Shown piece after piece: positions 25,624 to 34,092 of a DNA stretch of 64,000 nt. The notes beneath the pieces were generated by a model. It searched no databases. It saw only the letters and a program-made list of their open reading frames with translations, and had not been told where the DNA came from. A program made the translations under genes and the position numbers. The DNA comes from Anaerolineales bacterium UBA2181. GTDB taxonomy: Bacteria; Chloroflexota; Anaerolineae; Promineifilales; UBA4811. The DNA lies in the NCBI GenBank assembly GCA_002328075.1, contig DCVT01000046.1, forward strand, positions 23,323 to 87,322, in the 5' to 3' direction. The first letter of the stretch is position 1, and every line of letters begins with the position of its first letter.

Positions 25624-27453
25624 TCACCCGGAGACCTGCGCCGGGTCCGGCTCTGGTTGCCATTGATCCTCAGCTTCGTAGGGCAAGGCGCGGCCGTTGC
25701 GCTGGTCGGGTGGGGCCAGGCGCCGTTTGATAGCCGCCCATCCGTCCTCCAGCACCATCTTGGTGATCTCGAGCGGCCGGACGGGAATCCCCCTGGTCGG
25801 TATGTCCAACTCTTCCTTTTCGCAGACCGTCGACTCATTGGCCGCGTCAATTGCCGGTTTGAGCGCCAACAGGCTTGCCTGGAACTGATCAGGCGGTTGC
25901 GTGGCCAGCAACTGATCGATCTGCGCCATCAGGCTTCGAGCGCGAAGAATGCGCTCCTCAGTGTGGCCGGCTTCATCACGCGGAACCAGTCCGAATTCGG
26001 CTTTCATCTGATTCAGCCGGAGACCCGCTTCATAGGTGGCGGCCGCAATCTGATCGCGGTTCATCCATCTAGTCTCGTAACTGAGGACGTGCTTCCACGT
26101 CGGTTGCAGCAGCGCCCGGGCGTGGGCCGCCAAAGTCCGGTCTCGCACCAGGTAACCATGCCTTTCCGATTGCTCGTAGGCCAGGCTGCCTGGGTCCAGG
26201 AACGGCGCCAGGGGGGAGATGAACGGCCACAGGCGGCCGTCGGCGCGGGTGTGGTGCAACAGCTCCCGGCAATAGTCGATGGTGCCCATGACCGACGCAT
26301 AATCCTGCCCCGGCATCCCAATCATAAAGAACACGTCCAGACGACGGCAGCCGACGTCCAGCGCTGCCTGCATGGTCTGCTCCATTTGACCACCCGGGTA
26401 AGGTTTTCCCGACAGCTGACGAACCCGAGGATCGTGGGATTCGAGCGAAACCTCAGCCACGAAATCGGGCAGCGCCGCAGCAACCTGCTCCAAGTACGAT
26501 CGCGAGGCCGGCCAGAAGAACTCGATGATCACTTCGCCATCGTATCCCTGGATCGACCGCAGGAAACGCCGCGCGTAATCCATGCCCCCCTGACGCAGGT
26601 CTCCCAGGACAAAGATGGGACCCCGGTTGAAACGGCGTATGGTCCGGATATCGTTGGCCAGCTCCTCTGGGGCGCGAAAGGCCGGGCGTTCCCTCCCGGT
26701 GATGATCCGGGATGCGGAAGCCGATCCACCGCAGATGGTGCAGTCGCAGGTACACCCGCGACAGGAAAGAGCCGCGGTGATGGGGTATGTCATCCACTTG
26801 GCGAAGGGTATGTAACTCGCCAGGTCGCGGTACCGCGCCACCGCCTTGATCACCTGGCGGTAGTTGAGCAAGACATGATCCAGGGTATCCGGGACATAGC
26901 TGAGCGGGTTAACCCGCATGCTGCCTGATCTGTCGCGCCAAGTCAGATTGGGCACTTGAGATGGGTCGCGTCCAGCCGCGATGGCATCCACCAATTGTCG
27001 GAGCGGCTCCTCGGTCGAGTCGCCCCGCAGCACGTAATCCACCTGCGGAAATTCTTGGATGACCTCCGCGTGATAGTACGACGCCGAGAAACCTCCCAGA
27101 ACGACGGGCACCTGTGGATGCAGCTGTTTCAAGAGCCGAGCGACCTCCAGGGCGCCGTGCGCGTGCGGCAGCCAGTGCAGGTCGATACCAAAAAGCAGGG
27201 GGCGCTTGAGGCCTGCCAGGAATCTCTCGGCATCAAAATGGCGGCTCTGCAACATGCGCACCGCCAGGTTGATGATCCGCGTTCGGTAGCCATAGCGCTC
27301 CAGATACTCCGCCAGCGTAGTAAGGCCGATCGGGTACATCTCGAAAACCGGCGTCGAGGGGACCAGGTCGCTGATCGGTCCCCAAAGCGTGGCTCGCTGC
27401 CGGAAATCGTATACCGCTGGTGCATGTAGGAAAATGACGGCCGGATCAAACAC
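25624..27453 (-). CDS. B12-binding domain / radical SAM protein
   Basis: About 609 residues. The N terminus carries a cobalamin-binding Rossmann-like region (VVLGGFSASYYH around 130), and the core a radical SAM domain with a Cys cluster CRGCTCDCTICGG near 250, where the CxxxCxxC spacing is modified by an extra Cys. A helical C-terminal region follows. This resembles the B12-binding radical SAM proteins (TIGR04190-like) that are widespread and mostly uncharacterised. Start is uncertain: GTG codons at 27468, 27459 and 27453 are in frame; GGGAG is best spaced for 27453. Product unknown. Confidence 0.8.
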   Translation of the reverse strand: MFDPAVIFLHAPAVYDFRQRATLWGPISDLVPSTPVFEMYPIGLTTLAEYLERYGYRTRIINLAVRMLQSRHFDAERFLAGLKRPLLFGIDLHWLPHAHGALEVARLLKQLHPQVPVVLGGFSASYYHAEVIQEFPQVDYVLRGDSTEEPLRQLVDAIAAGRDPSQVPNLTWRDRSGSMRVNPLSYVPDTLDHVLLNYRQVIKAVARYRDLASYIPFAKWMTYPITAALSCRGCTCDCTICGGSASASRIITGRERPAFRAPEELANDIRTIRRFNRGPIFVLGDLRQGGMDYARRFLRSIQGYDGEVIIEFFWPASRSYLEQVAAALPDFVAEVSLESHDPRVRQLSGKPYPGGQMEQTMQAALDVGCRRLDVFFMIGMPGQDYASVMGTIDYCRELLHHTRADGRLWPFISPLAPFLDPGSLAYEQSERHGYLVRDRTLAAHARALLQPTWKHVLSYETRWMNRDQIAAATYEAGLRLNQMKAEFGLVPRDEAGHTEERILRARSLMAQIDQLLATQPPDQFQASLLALKPAIDAANESTVCEKEELDIPTRGIPVRPLEITKMVLEDGWAAIKRRLAPPDQRNGRALPYEAEDQWQPEPDPAQVSG

Positions 27454-27532
27454 TGACACAACTCCCACGAGTTAATGCCGTCGACGCATTCCGGACGACA
27501 AAAACGCGATATATTTGAGCATAATAGTCGCA

Positions 27533-27560
27533 ATTATACAGAAATCTGCCTTCCTGGCAA
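27533..27560 (-). promoter_or_regulatory. promoter for the radical SAM gene
   Basis: Minus strand: TTGCCA (27560-27555), 16 bases, perfect TATAAT (27538-27533), in a locally AT-rich stretch of an otherwise GC-rich window. The transcript start would be near 27526, about 70 bases before the coding start. Confidence 0.7.
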
Positions 27561-27648
27561 ATAGCAGTTGGCGGCCGCCTGGGCATTCAGCGAGGTGCCC
27601 CCACTTTGCCACACGAGATCGGCGGAGCGGTCTGGTCGCGCGGCGGTG

Positions 27649-28494
27649 TTATTGGATGTCGATGATCCGAAACAGGATCGGGCCCTCGGGCGACTTGACG
27701 GTCACGGTCTCACCCACACGGTGGCCGATCAGTGCCTTTCCCAAGGGCGAGGCATTGGAGACGTATCCCTCCAGTGGGTCAGCCTCGGCCGGAGAGACAA
27801 TGCGGTACGTCTCCGGCTCCGCATCCACTTCCGCGATGGTCACACGATTGCCCAGTTGGACCGTCTCCCGGTCTTCTGGCTCGGACAGGTACTCGGCGGA
27901 GGCAAGCAGATGCTTGAGATTGCGAATCCGCCCCTCGATAAACGAAAGCTCTGAACGCGCTTCTTCGAGCTCGGTGACGTCCTCAACCTCAAAACCCTCG
28001 GCCAACGCCTCGCTCAACCAGGCTGTCACCTTGGGCAGGCGTGTTTGTTCCAGATAGCGCAGCTCTTCGTGGAGACGCGCTGCACCCTCTGGAGTGAGGA
28101 GGATCGTCTCCGGAGCCACCGCCTCCACCGATTCCACGCGCGCTCGGGCGCGAGGTCGCGGCGAGCGGAGGACCGCCACCCGTCGAGAGATTGAACCGGT
28201 CCAGTCGTCTTCGTCCTCGGACTCGACGCCTTCCTCCTCGTCTTCCATCTCCTCAGCCTCGTCGAGACTGATTTCAGTGGCCTCGTCCGAGTCCTCCCAA
28301 CCCCGGTCTGTCTCCGGAGCTATTTCGAGCCAAAGCGGTTCTACACTGGTCACCTGGATCTCGATGGCGCAACTCGGACAGGCGAAAATGTCGCCCTCCT
28401 GCCAGTCAGGATCCAGCGGGATATCATGGTCGCATTCGGGGCACTGGCCCGTCGAAGGGATATCGTGATCTGCCGTTCCCTGCAGTCCCATCAT
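27649..28494 (-). CDS. GreA/GreB-like elongation factor with an N-terminal LysW-like zinc ribbon
   Basis: 281 residues with two recognisable parts. Residues 15-70 read GQCPECDHDIPLD, then FACPSC and a stretch ending in acidic residues with RGWEDSDE, the arrangement of LysW/ArgW amino-group carrier proteins (two CxxC pairs and an acidic tail with a Trp). Residues 75-125 are an acidic/basic linker. Residues 128-281 match GreA/GreB: the N-terminal coiled coil with acidic tip residues (EDVTELEEA) and the FKBP-like C domain (PLEGYVSNASPLGKALIG). GreA rescues backtracked RNA polymerase by stimulating transcript cleavage. The fusion suggests LysW-like zinc ribbon is used for protein binding here. 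Confidence 0.75.
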   Translation of the reverse strand: MMGLQGTADHDIPSTGQCPECDHDIPLDPDWQEGDIFACPSCAIEIQVTSVEPLWLEIAPETDRGWEDSDEATEISLDEAEEMEDEEEGVESEDEDDWTGSISRRVAVLRSPRPRARARVESVEAVAPETILLTPEGAARLHEELRYLEQTRLPKVTAWLSEALAEGFEVEDVTELEEARSELSFIEGRIRNLKHLLASAEYLSEPEDRETVQLGNRVTIAEVDAEPETYRIVSPAEADPLEGYVSNASPLGKALIGHRVGETVTVKSPEGPILFRIIDIQ

Positions 28495-28508
28495 GTTTCA
28501 GTCACCTG

Positions 28509-29666
28509 TCACTTTAGTTTTTCCTGGCCGCGGAACGGTCGGTCGGGCCGCAATCCGCGCAACACTTCATCGTCGTTCGCAGTCAGGTTGCCCTGAATCA
28601 ACCGCACCAACAGGTCGCCCACTCCTGGTCCCAACATGTATCCCTGACCGCACATGCCCACCGCGTGGACATAGCCCTCCACTTCAGGCGCCAGGCCCAC
28701 AATGGGGAAACCGTCTGGCGTCATGGGATAGAGACCGCGCCAGGTGCGTCTGACCCGCAAGTTGCAGAGCCGGGGAACCAGGTTAACCATTCGGCGCGAG
28801 ACCTGCGGCAAGAACGCCGAGGTTTCACGGCGGTCAGTCCCAACCATGGGTGGAGCCGGGGTGATACAAAAGATGATCTGACCCGTGGCGTGTTGGTAAA
28901 AGTAATAGTTGGCCGAATCTGAGGTTTGCCGGATATCGACCAACATGGGGCGCAGAAACGGAGCTACCGGTTCGGAGACGCCGCCTTCGTGCGAATCCGG
29001 AACCACCAGCACGTCGAGTCCTACGGTTTCTGCCACCTCACGGGCCCAAGGTCCGGCCGCATTGATCACCGACCCGCATGAATACGTCCCCTGGTTGGTA
29101 TGCACGCCCTGCACCCGGCCGCGGACGGTCAGGATTCCGGTCACCTTTTCGCCAAACTGAAAGACCGCACCCTTTTCGCGTGCGCGGCGGTAAAAGGCCA
29201 GGGCACTGCGCATGGGGCTGGCACTGCCGTCATCGGGGGAAAAGGTCCCCCCAATCAGACCTTCCGGATTAAGCGCCGGCACTGCCTCCAGCAGCGCCTC
29301 TCGGTTCAACCATTCGATGTTGAGCTGGTACTCCTTTTGCACCGCCAGCAGGTTCTTGAGGATCTTTTCCTCTCGCGGCCGGTATGCCACAAAACAATAA
29401 CCGCCGGCTATCCACTCCAGGTTGTCGCCATACTGCTGCTGCCAGGTGGAAAAGACTTCGATGCTCTTGAGGCACAGTCGGATTTTCGCCGGGTCGGAAT
29501 GGGTCGCGCGGATACCTCCGATGGCAGCCTTGTTAGCCCCCTGCCCCACACTGGCAAATTGGTCGATGACCAGAGTCTTGAAACCGGCCTCGGCCAGGAA
29601 CATGGCGGCCGGCGTGCCGACACTACCGGCGCCGATGATGATGACGTCATAAACCGGTTCGGTCAC
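28509..29666 (-). CDS. FAD-dependent DAO-family oxidoreductase (sarcosine oxidase beta / HcnC-like)
   Basis: 385 residues. The FAD Rossmann motif DVIIIGAGSVGTPAAMFLAE is at the N terminus, and the ATG fingerprint-like GGIRATH and C-terminal YPMTPDGFPIVG are typical of the DAO family. With the upstream gene it forms the two-subunit pattern of heteromeric sarcosine oxidase, proline dehydrogenase, hydrogen cyanide synthase (HcnBC) or opine oxidases, which oxidise an amino acid at FAD. Its start overlaps the upstream stop by 4 bases (ATGA). Substrate undetermined; no glycine-cleavage or folate genes lie adjacent to favour sarcosine. Confidence 0.85.
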   Translation of the reverse strand: MTEPVYDVIIIGAGSVGTPAAMFLAEAGFKTLVIDQFASVGQGANKAAIGGIRATHSDPAKIRLCLKSIEVFSTWQQQYGDNLEWIAGGYCFVAYRPREEKILKNLLAVQKEYQLNIEWLNREALLEAVPALNPEGLIGGTFSPDDGSASPMRSALAFYRRAREKGAVFQFGEKVTGILTVRGRVQGVHTNQGTYSCGSVINAAGPWAREVAETVGLDVLVVPDSHEGGVSEPVAPFLRPMLVDIRQTSDSANYYFYQHATGQIIFCITPAPPMVGTDRRETSAFLPQVSRRMVNLVPRLCNLRVRRTWRGLYPMTPDGFPIVGLAPEVEGYVHAVGMCGQGYMLGPGVGDLLVRLIQGNLTANDDEVLRGLRPDRPFRGQEKLK

Positions 29667-31762
29667 CGTTGCTCCAATCCCGCAAAAACGCCCAGCGGCA
29701 CCTCAACAAACAACGGTCGAGCTACGTTGAGCTCCACTTCCTCGGCCGGCACTCCGGCTTCACGGAAGGCCCGCAGGATAAGCGGCTGGCAGGTCTTGCC
29801 GCCACAGGCACCCATGCCCGCCCTGGTGAGCGCCTTGATCTCGTTGATGTCTCGACTACCGGCCTGGATTATCTCCTTGATCTCTCCCAAGGTCACCCGC
29901 TCGCACCGGCAGACAATCATGTCGTCGGTGAGCCGCTCCACGTATTGCTCCATCGGCGCGCTGACCTCTGCCTGTTGGACCAGGATACCGGCAATCTGAC
30001 GGGCCACCTCGCGCGGGGCCTGCACCTTGACCACCATGGTTCGGTCAGTTGCCCGAGCGATTCGGGTTTGTACCACCCGGACGTTCCCGAGGACGTTGCC
30101 CGCGGTATCCAGCACAGTAACCACATCGCCCTTACGCAGGGCCTCTTTGCCGAACTCGAATGCCAGCGTGACGATGGGGTCACCGGCTTTGCGATAATCC
30201 ACCAGGGTTACCGCCAACCCGGGACAGACCGTCACGCACTTTTCGCACCCAATGCACTCCTTACCGGTCCGTTCAGAGATGTATTGCGGCACCTTGCGGA
30301 TATCATCCGGATCAATATAGATGTTACCCTGAGGGCACACAGAGGTGCACGGATTGCAGGGAATCTCCTGGCTGCAATGAAACACCGGTATGATCTGCCC
30401 GTCAGCTTCGGCCGGAAGCTGTTCATCCTGCGTTTCGCCCGGTTTGCTCTTGAGAATCTCCCCGGTGCGGATCCAATCGGGCGGCACCTCGCCGACCTCG
30501 TAACCCAACGCGCGCCCCACCTTGAGCCCAACGATCTTTCCCGAGAACATCGCAGCCGAGGCCTCGGCGATCTCCTCCGCATCCCCAGCAGCAAACGCGG
30601 GCAGGCCGAATTCCACCGCTTTGGCGAAGAATTCGTTGACCGGATCCAGGCCGACGGCAATCAGCACGGTGTCACACGAAAAGGTGCGCTCGGTCCCGGG
30701 CACCGGCGTCCAATTCGCGTCGATCGCCGCGATGGTGACAGACTCGACGTGATTCTCGCCGTTCGCACTGAGAACCGTGTGGGATGTGTAGATGGGAACA
30801 CCAAAACGGGCCAACTTGTCCTGGTGAACCTTATAACCACCACATTCGGGGAGCGCCTCCACCAACCCAACGACCTGAATTCCCGCCTGAAGCGCATGGT
30901 AACCGGCTATCAAACCCACGTTTCCGCCGCCAACGATGAGCAAACGGTCAGCACAACGAATCAGATCGCGGTTGACCAGGGTCTGGAAAGCGCCGGCGCC
31001 GTAGACGCCAGGCAATGTGTTGCCTCGGAAGGCCAGGGATTTCTCGCGGGCACCGGCCGCTACCAACAATACCTTGGGTTTTACACCCAGATACTCCCGC
31101 CCATCACGCACAACGCCAACCTTCTGGTCGGAATAGACAGCAACCGCGATGCTATTCAACCAGATATCGACGCTCGCGTGCTGACGCACCTCCTCCTCCA
31201 ACCGGGTGGCGATGTCGATTCCGCGGGTTCCGGCATAACAGGCGTTGATGCTGCCAAAGAACCGGTGAGTCTGGAGCACCAGTTTTCCACCCAAACGGTG
31301 TTTGTCATCCACAACCAGGACACTTGCGCCCAGTTTTCCCAACTCAACGCCCGCCGAAAGACCGGCCGGACCGCCGCCGATGATCAGGCAATCCACCGCC
31401 ACCTCCGGCGGTGGTTTCATCTCTGCCACCGACGATGGCGCCACCGGCGGCAGTGAAGGGAGCCCATCGGACGGCTCCACCTGAATGCCAGGCTGCACCA
31501 GGGTCATGCACGATTTGACCGCCAGTCCATCAGCCAGCACGGTGCACTGGGCGCACTGCCCATTGGCGCAGAAAATCCCCAGGGCAGCGCCGTCTTTGGG
31601 GTGGTGACCAAAGGTCCGAACACCATTGGCAAACAGCGCCGACGCAATGGTCTCTCCGGCCAGCCCCTTCATGGGTTCGCCTTGCCAGAAGAACGTGAAC
31701 GCATACTTTTCTTCGACTGGTAGGATGGGATGGGCGAGAATTCTATAGCCAGCCAAAGGCAC
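29663..31762 (-). CDS. multidomain Fe-S/FAD dehydrogenase subunit (sarcosine oxidase alpha / HcnAB-like)
   Basis: 699 residues in one chain. Order: an N-terminal [2Fe-2S] ferredoxin-like domain (CANGQCAQCTV near 70), a FAD/NAD(P) disulfide-reductase-like domain (GGGPAGLSAGVELGK near 130, second GGGNVGLIAGYHA near 285), two [4Fe-4S] motifs (CTSVCPQ and CIGCEKCVTVCP near 470-520), and a C-terminal BFD-like [2Fe-2S] domain (CRCERVTLGEI near 625; CGGKTCQ). It passes electrons from the DAO partner to an acceptor. The extra ferredoxin motif is an anaerobe-type feature. Start is GTG 31762, with a later Met (MKGLAG) as an alternative. 33 bases follow the VKOR stop. Confidence 0.82.
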   Translation of the reverse strand: MPLAGYRILAHPILPVEEKYAFTFFWQGEPMKGLAGETIASALFANGVRTFGHHPKDGAALGIFCANGQCAQCTVLADGLAVKSCMTLVQPGIQVEPSDGLPSLPPVAPSSVAEMKPPPEVAVDCLIIGGGPAGLSAGVELGKLGASVLVVDDKHRLGGKLVLQTHRFFGSINACYAGTRGIDIATRLEEEVRQHASVDIWLNSIAVAVYSDQKVGVVRDGREYLGVKPKVLLVAAGAREKSLAFRGNTLPGVYGAGAFQTLVNRDLIRCADRLLIVGGGNVGLIAGYHALQAGIQVVGLVEALPECGGYKVHQDKLARFGVPIYTSHTVLSANGENHVESVTIAAIDANWTPVPGTERTFSCDTVLIAVGLDPVNEFFAKAVEFGLPAFAAGDAEEIAEASAAMFSGKIVGLKVGRALGYEVGEVPPDWIRTGEILKSKPGETQDEQLPAEADGQIIPVFHCSQEIPCNPCTSVCPQGNIYIDPDDIRKVPQYISERTGKECIGCEKCVTVCPGLAVTLVDYRKAGDPIVTLAFEFGKEALRKGDVVTVLDTAGNVLGNVRVVQTRIARATDRTMVVKVQAPREVARQIAGILVQQAEVSAPMEQYVERLTDDMIVCRCERVTLGEIKEIIQAGSRDINEIKALTRAGMGACGGKTCQPLILRAFREAGVPAEEVELNVARPLFVEVPLGVFAGLEQR

Positions 31763-31794
31763 TCCTGTGTTTACCGACGTCGATCATCGACTCA

Positions 31795-32535
31795 TCACCG
31801 GGCCTTGCGCCGTCGTTTTGGTTTCCGCAGCACGACGGTAGGAAGCCAGCCCCGATCCAAGATCAGCGCCCAGCAGATCGCTGCGGTTGTGACCGCCGAG
31901 CCGATGCACCAGGTGCAGGTTGCCCTGATGACCACCAACTCCAAGGCGGTGAGGTAGGTGGAAAAGATGACCGTGAAGAGGCTCAGACCCAACAGAACAG
32001 CCCGAGATCGCCGCAGCATCCACTGAAGGACGGGCCGATTCCACCGGCCAAACGCCAGACGACGGGGGCCGTACTCGCCCAGGCCCCACAGCAGCAATAT
32101 GCCCGAATAACCCAGAACTCCCCAGACTCCCATGGGCACGCCCAGGAGGAGGGAGTACCGGCTCTCCTGGACGGTGTCGCACCCGGCCAAAGGCCCGCAG
32201 GCGATGGAGGTTGCGGTCAGCTTGTGGTAGGCCAGGTAGCCGGCGATGATCAGGCCCACCAGTCCCAGGGCCAGCACCCACTTGTTGGCACGGTCGCGCA
32301 GCGCTCCGGGCGGGTCTGCGCCAAACCAGGCCGCGCGGTATCGCCAGATGCGTGCGATTCCAACGATGAGCGACGCCAACAGAATCGCCAGCCCCAGCCA
32401 GGCCACCAACTGCTCAATGTTCACCCCAGCCGACGGGGCAGCCACCTGGCCCTCGTGCGCAGACACCAAGCCAGGCGTCGCCAACCCACACATCAGCCAG
32501 AGAAAAAGGATCGCCACAAAACCAACCCGCTGCAT
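31795..32535 (-). CDS. vitamin K epoxide reductase (VKOR) family thiol oxidase, membrane
   Basis: 246 residues with a signal-like first helix (MQRVGFVAILFLWLMCG) and about five transmembrane helices. The VKOR active site CTWC is near residue 200, and the loop cysteine pair in ACGPLAGCDTV near 115 supplies the shuttle. VKORs pass electrons from DsbA-like thiol proteins to quinones, making disulfides outside the cytoplasm. It lacks the C-terminal thioredoxin domain found in some bacteria. ATG 32535 matches the signal peptide; a longer frame to 32607 crosses the promoter. It heads the minus-strand unit with the dehydrogenase genes. Confidence 0.85.
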   Translation of the reverse strand: MQRVGFVAILFLWLMCGLATPGLVSAHEGQVAAPSAGVNIEQLVAWLGLAILLASLIVGIARIWRYRAAWFGADPPGALRDRANKWVLALGLVGLIIAGYLAYHKLTATSIACGPLAGCDTVQESRYSLLLGVPMGVWGVLGYSGILLLWGLGEYGPRRLAFGRWNRPVLQWMLRRSRAVLLGLSLFTVIFSTYLTALELVVIRATCTWCIGSAVTTAAICWALILDRGWLPTVVLRKPKRRRKAR

Positions 32536-32577
32536 ATCGTCTGGTCCCGAGTCACCCTGAAGCGTTCGTGACGCAGC

Positions 32578-32607
32578 ATTATAGCAAACTCTGGCAAAAA
32601 CGTGCAA
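32578..32607 (-). promoter_or_regulatory. promoter for the VKOR-dehydrogenase unit
   Basis: Minus strand: TTGCAC (32607-32602), 18-base spacer, perfect TATAAT (32583-32578). The transcript start is near 32571, 36 bases before ATG 32535. Confidence 0.7.
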
Positions 32608-32649
32608 CTATCAGTGCCGAAAAGATCTCCGACAGCGGAACGCCATCAG

Positions 32650-32677
32650 TTGTCGGTTGGCCGGCGTGTGGTATACT
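32650..32677 (+). promoter_or_regulatory. promoter for the selenium-metabolism operon
   Basis: TTGTCG (32650-32655), 16-base spacer, TATACT (32672-32677). The transcript start is near 32684, so a leader of about 280 bases precedes yedE. It is divergent from the VKOR promoter. Confidence 0.65.
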
Positions 32678-32733
32678 TTCGACCGCAGTAAGCAAGTGCC
32701 AGTATGGTTATGACAGCGACAGGAAAGAGACCC

Positions 32734-32763
32734 ATGTTTACCTGGTTCCACCGCCTCACCTGA
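32734..32763 (+). CDS. putative leader peptide ending in UGA (possible Sec readthrough to 32841)
   Basis: ATG TTT ACC TGG TTC CAC CGC CTC ACC TGA encodes a 9-residue peptide; AGGAAAGAG (32721-32729) is a fair ribosome binding site. In-frame ATGs at 32704 and 32710 could lengthen it. If the UGA were read as selenocysteine, translation would continue to a UGA at 32839-32841, through the hairpins. The apical loop of the 32775-32792 hairpin begins 18 bases after this UGA, exactly the UGA-to-loop distance in the formate dehydrogenase gene at 62345. Too short to prove by sequence alone. Confidence 0.35.
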   Translation: MFTWFHRLT

Positions 32764-32865
32764 GGTGAAGCCTTGGGCACCGGCCGGTGCCCTTTGGCCC
32801 GCCTGGATACGCCGGGGAGCGGTGGAGCTGCCGCTCCTTGAGACGCTTGGTGTGAAACCTCCATG

Positions 32866-32900
32866 ACCGTCGCCGGCGTATGCCGGCGACGGTTTTTCTT
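32866..32900 (+). terminator. strong intrinsic terminator inside the yedE leader
   Basis: A perfect 12-bp stem with a 4-base loop (32866-32893; arms ACCGTCGCCGGC and its complement, loop GTAT) is followed by TTTTTCTTT. It lies upstream of the coding start at 32968, so it must be conditionally bypassed for the operon to be expressed. Confidence 0.85.
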
Positions 32901-32967
32901 TGCCACGAGACGCCCCGGCGGTCGGGGGCGCGTGGGATTGTCCATATCAAAGAAGGAGGTGTGTACA

Positions 32968-34080
32968 ATGACCGAACGTCTTACCCGCTTTTTTGCCTCG
33001 CGATGGGGCATCATTCTGGCCGGAGCCGTCATCGGCGTCCTGGCTCCCCTGCTGAGCAAGTGGGGCAACCCGCCCAACATGGGGATTTGCGTTGCGTGCT
33101 TTGAGCGTGACATCGCCGGGGCCTTGGGGCTTCACCGGGCGGCTGCGGTGCAGTACATCCGGCCGGAAATCATCGGCTTTGTCCTGGGAGCTACCATCGC
33201 TGCGCTGCTCTTCCGCGAGTTCCGGGCGCGCGCGGGGTCGGCCCCCATCGTTCGTTTTGTCTTGGGCGTCTTTGCCATGATCGGAGCACTGGCTTTTCTT
33301 GGGTGCCCGTGGCGGGCATTGCTTCGCCTGGCAGGCGGCGATCTGAACGGGATCCTGGCATTGGCCGGCCTCTCAACCGGCATCGCCGGCGGCGTCTGGT
33401 TCTTGAAGAACGGCTACAACCTGGGACGCTCCGCCAGGACCTACCCGGCCGTAGGTTGGATCATGCCGGCGATCATGGCCGTCCTCCTGGTGCTGCTGGT
33501 CTTCCAGGTCAAGGTGGCCGAGGATGGCGCCCTCTTTTTCAGCGCCGGCGGACCCGGGTCGCTGCACGCGCCGATCGTGGCAGCGTTGGTTGTGGGTCTG
33601 GCAGTGGGCGTCGTGGCGCAGCGGACCCGCTTCTGCACCATGGGTGCGGTGCGGGACGTGATTCTGATGCGTGATTATCACCTCATCACCGGGGTCGGGG
33701 TCTTGGTGGTGGTTGCCCTGGTCACGAACCTGATCCTGGGCCAGTTCAAGCTTGGCTTCTTTGGCCAGCCGGTGGCCCATAGCAGCCACCTGTGGAATTT
33801 CGCCGGGATGGCCCTGGCAGGTTTGGCTTTTGCGCTGGCGGGCGGATGCCCGGGCCGGCAGTTGTTCCTCTCGGGAGAGGGCGACGGAGACGCGGCGGTT
33901 TTCGTGCTGGGCATGATCACCGGCGCCGGATTGGCCCACAACTTTGCGTTGGCCGGAAGCCCGGACAATGCGACCACCGGCGTGGTCGGCGGCATTTCGA
34001 CCTACGGCATGGCAGCGGTGCTGCTGGGAATCTTTGTGTGCCTGATTATTGGGTTCGCCATGCGGGAAAAGAGAGCGTAG
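32968..34080 (+). CDS. yedE: YedE/YeeE-family selenium-metabolism membrane protein
   Basis: 370 residues with about ten transmembrane helices. Conserved cysteines occur in GICVACFERD (near residue 37), FLGCPWR (near 110), RFCTMG (near 220) and GGCPGRQ (near 295), the pattern of the YeeE/YedE family whose YedE branch is linked to selenium metabolism and whose YeeE branch transports thiosulfate. It is probably the selenium-compound transporter or Se-handling membrane protein of the cell. ATG 32968 follows AAGGAGGT at 32953-32960. Genes downstream complete the known selenium cluster, and the window has two selenoproteins that need this supply. Confidence 0.85.
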   Translation: MTERLTRFFASRWGIILAGAVIGVLAPLLSKWGNPPNMGICVACFERDIAGALGLHRAAAVQYIRPEIIGFVLGATIAALLFREFRARAGSAPIVRFVLGVFAMIGALAFLGCPWRALLRLAGGDLNGILALAGLSTGIAGGVWFLKNGYNLGRSARTYPAVGWIMPAIMAVLLVLLVFQVKVAEDGALFFSAGGPGSLHAPIVAALVVGLAVGVVAQRTRFCTMGAVRDVILMRDYHLITGVGVLVVVALVTNLILGQFKLGFFGQPVAHSSHLWNFAGMALAGLAFALAGGCPGRQLFLSGEGDGDAAVFVLGMITGAGLAHNFALAGSPDNATTGVVGGISTYGMAAVLLGIFVCLIIGFAMREKRA

Positions 34081-34092
34081 GGAGAAGATAGC

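Larger units (their letters stand above)
32684..32900 (+). ncRNA. structured leader RNA of the selenium operon, candidate attenuator
   Basis: Between the promoter and the terminator the RNA can form a small hairpin (TCACC/GGTGA, 32756-32768), a perfect 7-bp hairpin GGGCACC-GGCC-GGTGCCC (32775-32792) and a 7-bp stem GGAGCGG ... CCGCTCC (32816-32837). The strand GCCGG ... CGGT at 32811-32823 could instead pair with the 5' arm of the terminator (32866-32877). It contains a short ORF ending in UGA. It does not match cobalamin, molybdenum-cofactor, T-box or SRP RNA patterns that I know. Function is inferred from arrangement. Confidence 0.5.

Noticed and set aside
25531..26928. Open frame of 465 codons on the plus strand opposite the radical SAM gene
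   Set aside because: No domain, His/Arg/Gln-rich shadow composition; the minus-strand gene has the B12 and radical SAM motifs and a promoter.
29669..31456. Open frame of 595 codons on the plus strand opposite the Fe-S/FAD dehydrogenase
   Set aside because: The minus-strand gene has recognisable Fe-S and FAD motifs throughout; the plus frame is its shadow.
32684..32900. Leader considered as cobalamin or molybdenum-cofactor riboswitch, or SRP RNA
   Set aside because: None of their conserved sequence boxes is present; the TGTTTACC match to SRP RNA is isolated and the GGTCCGGAA domain is missing.
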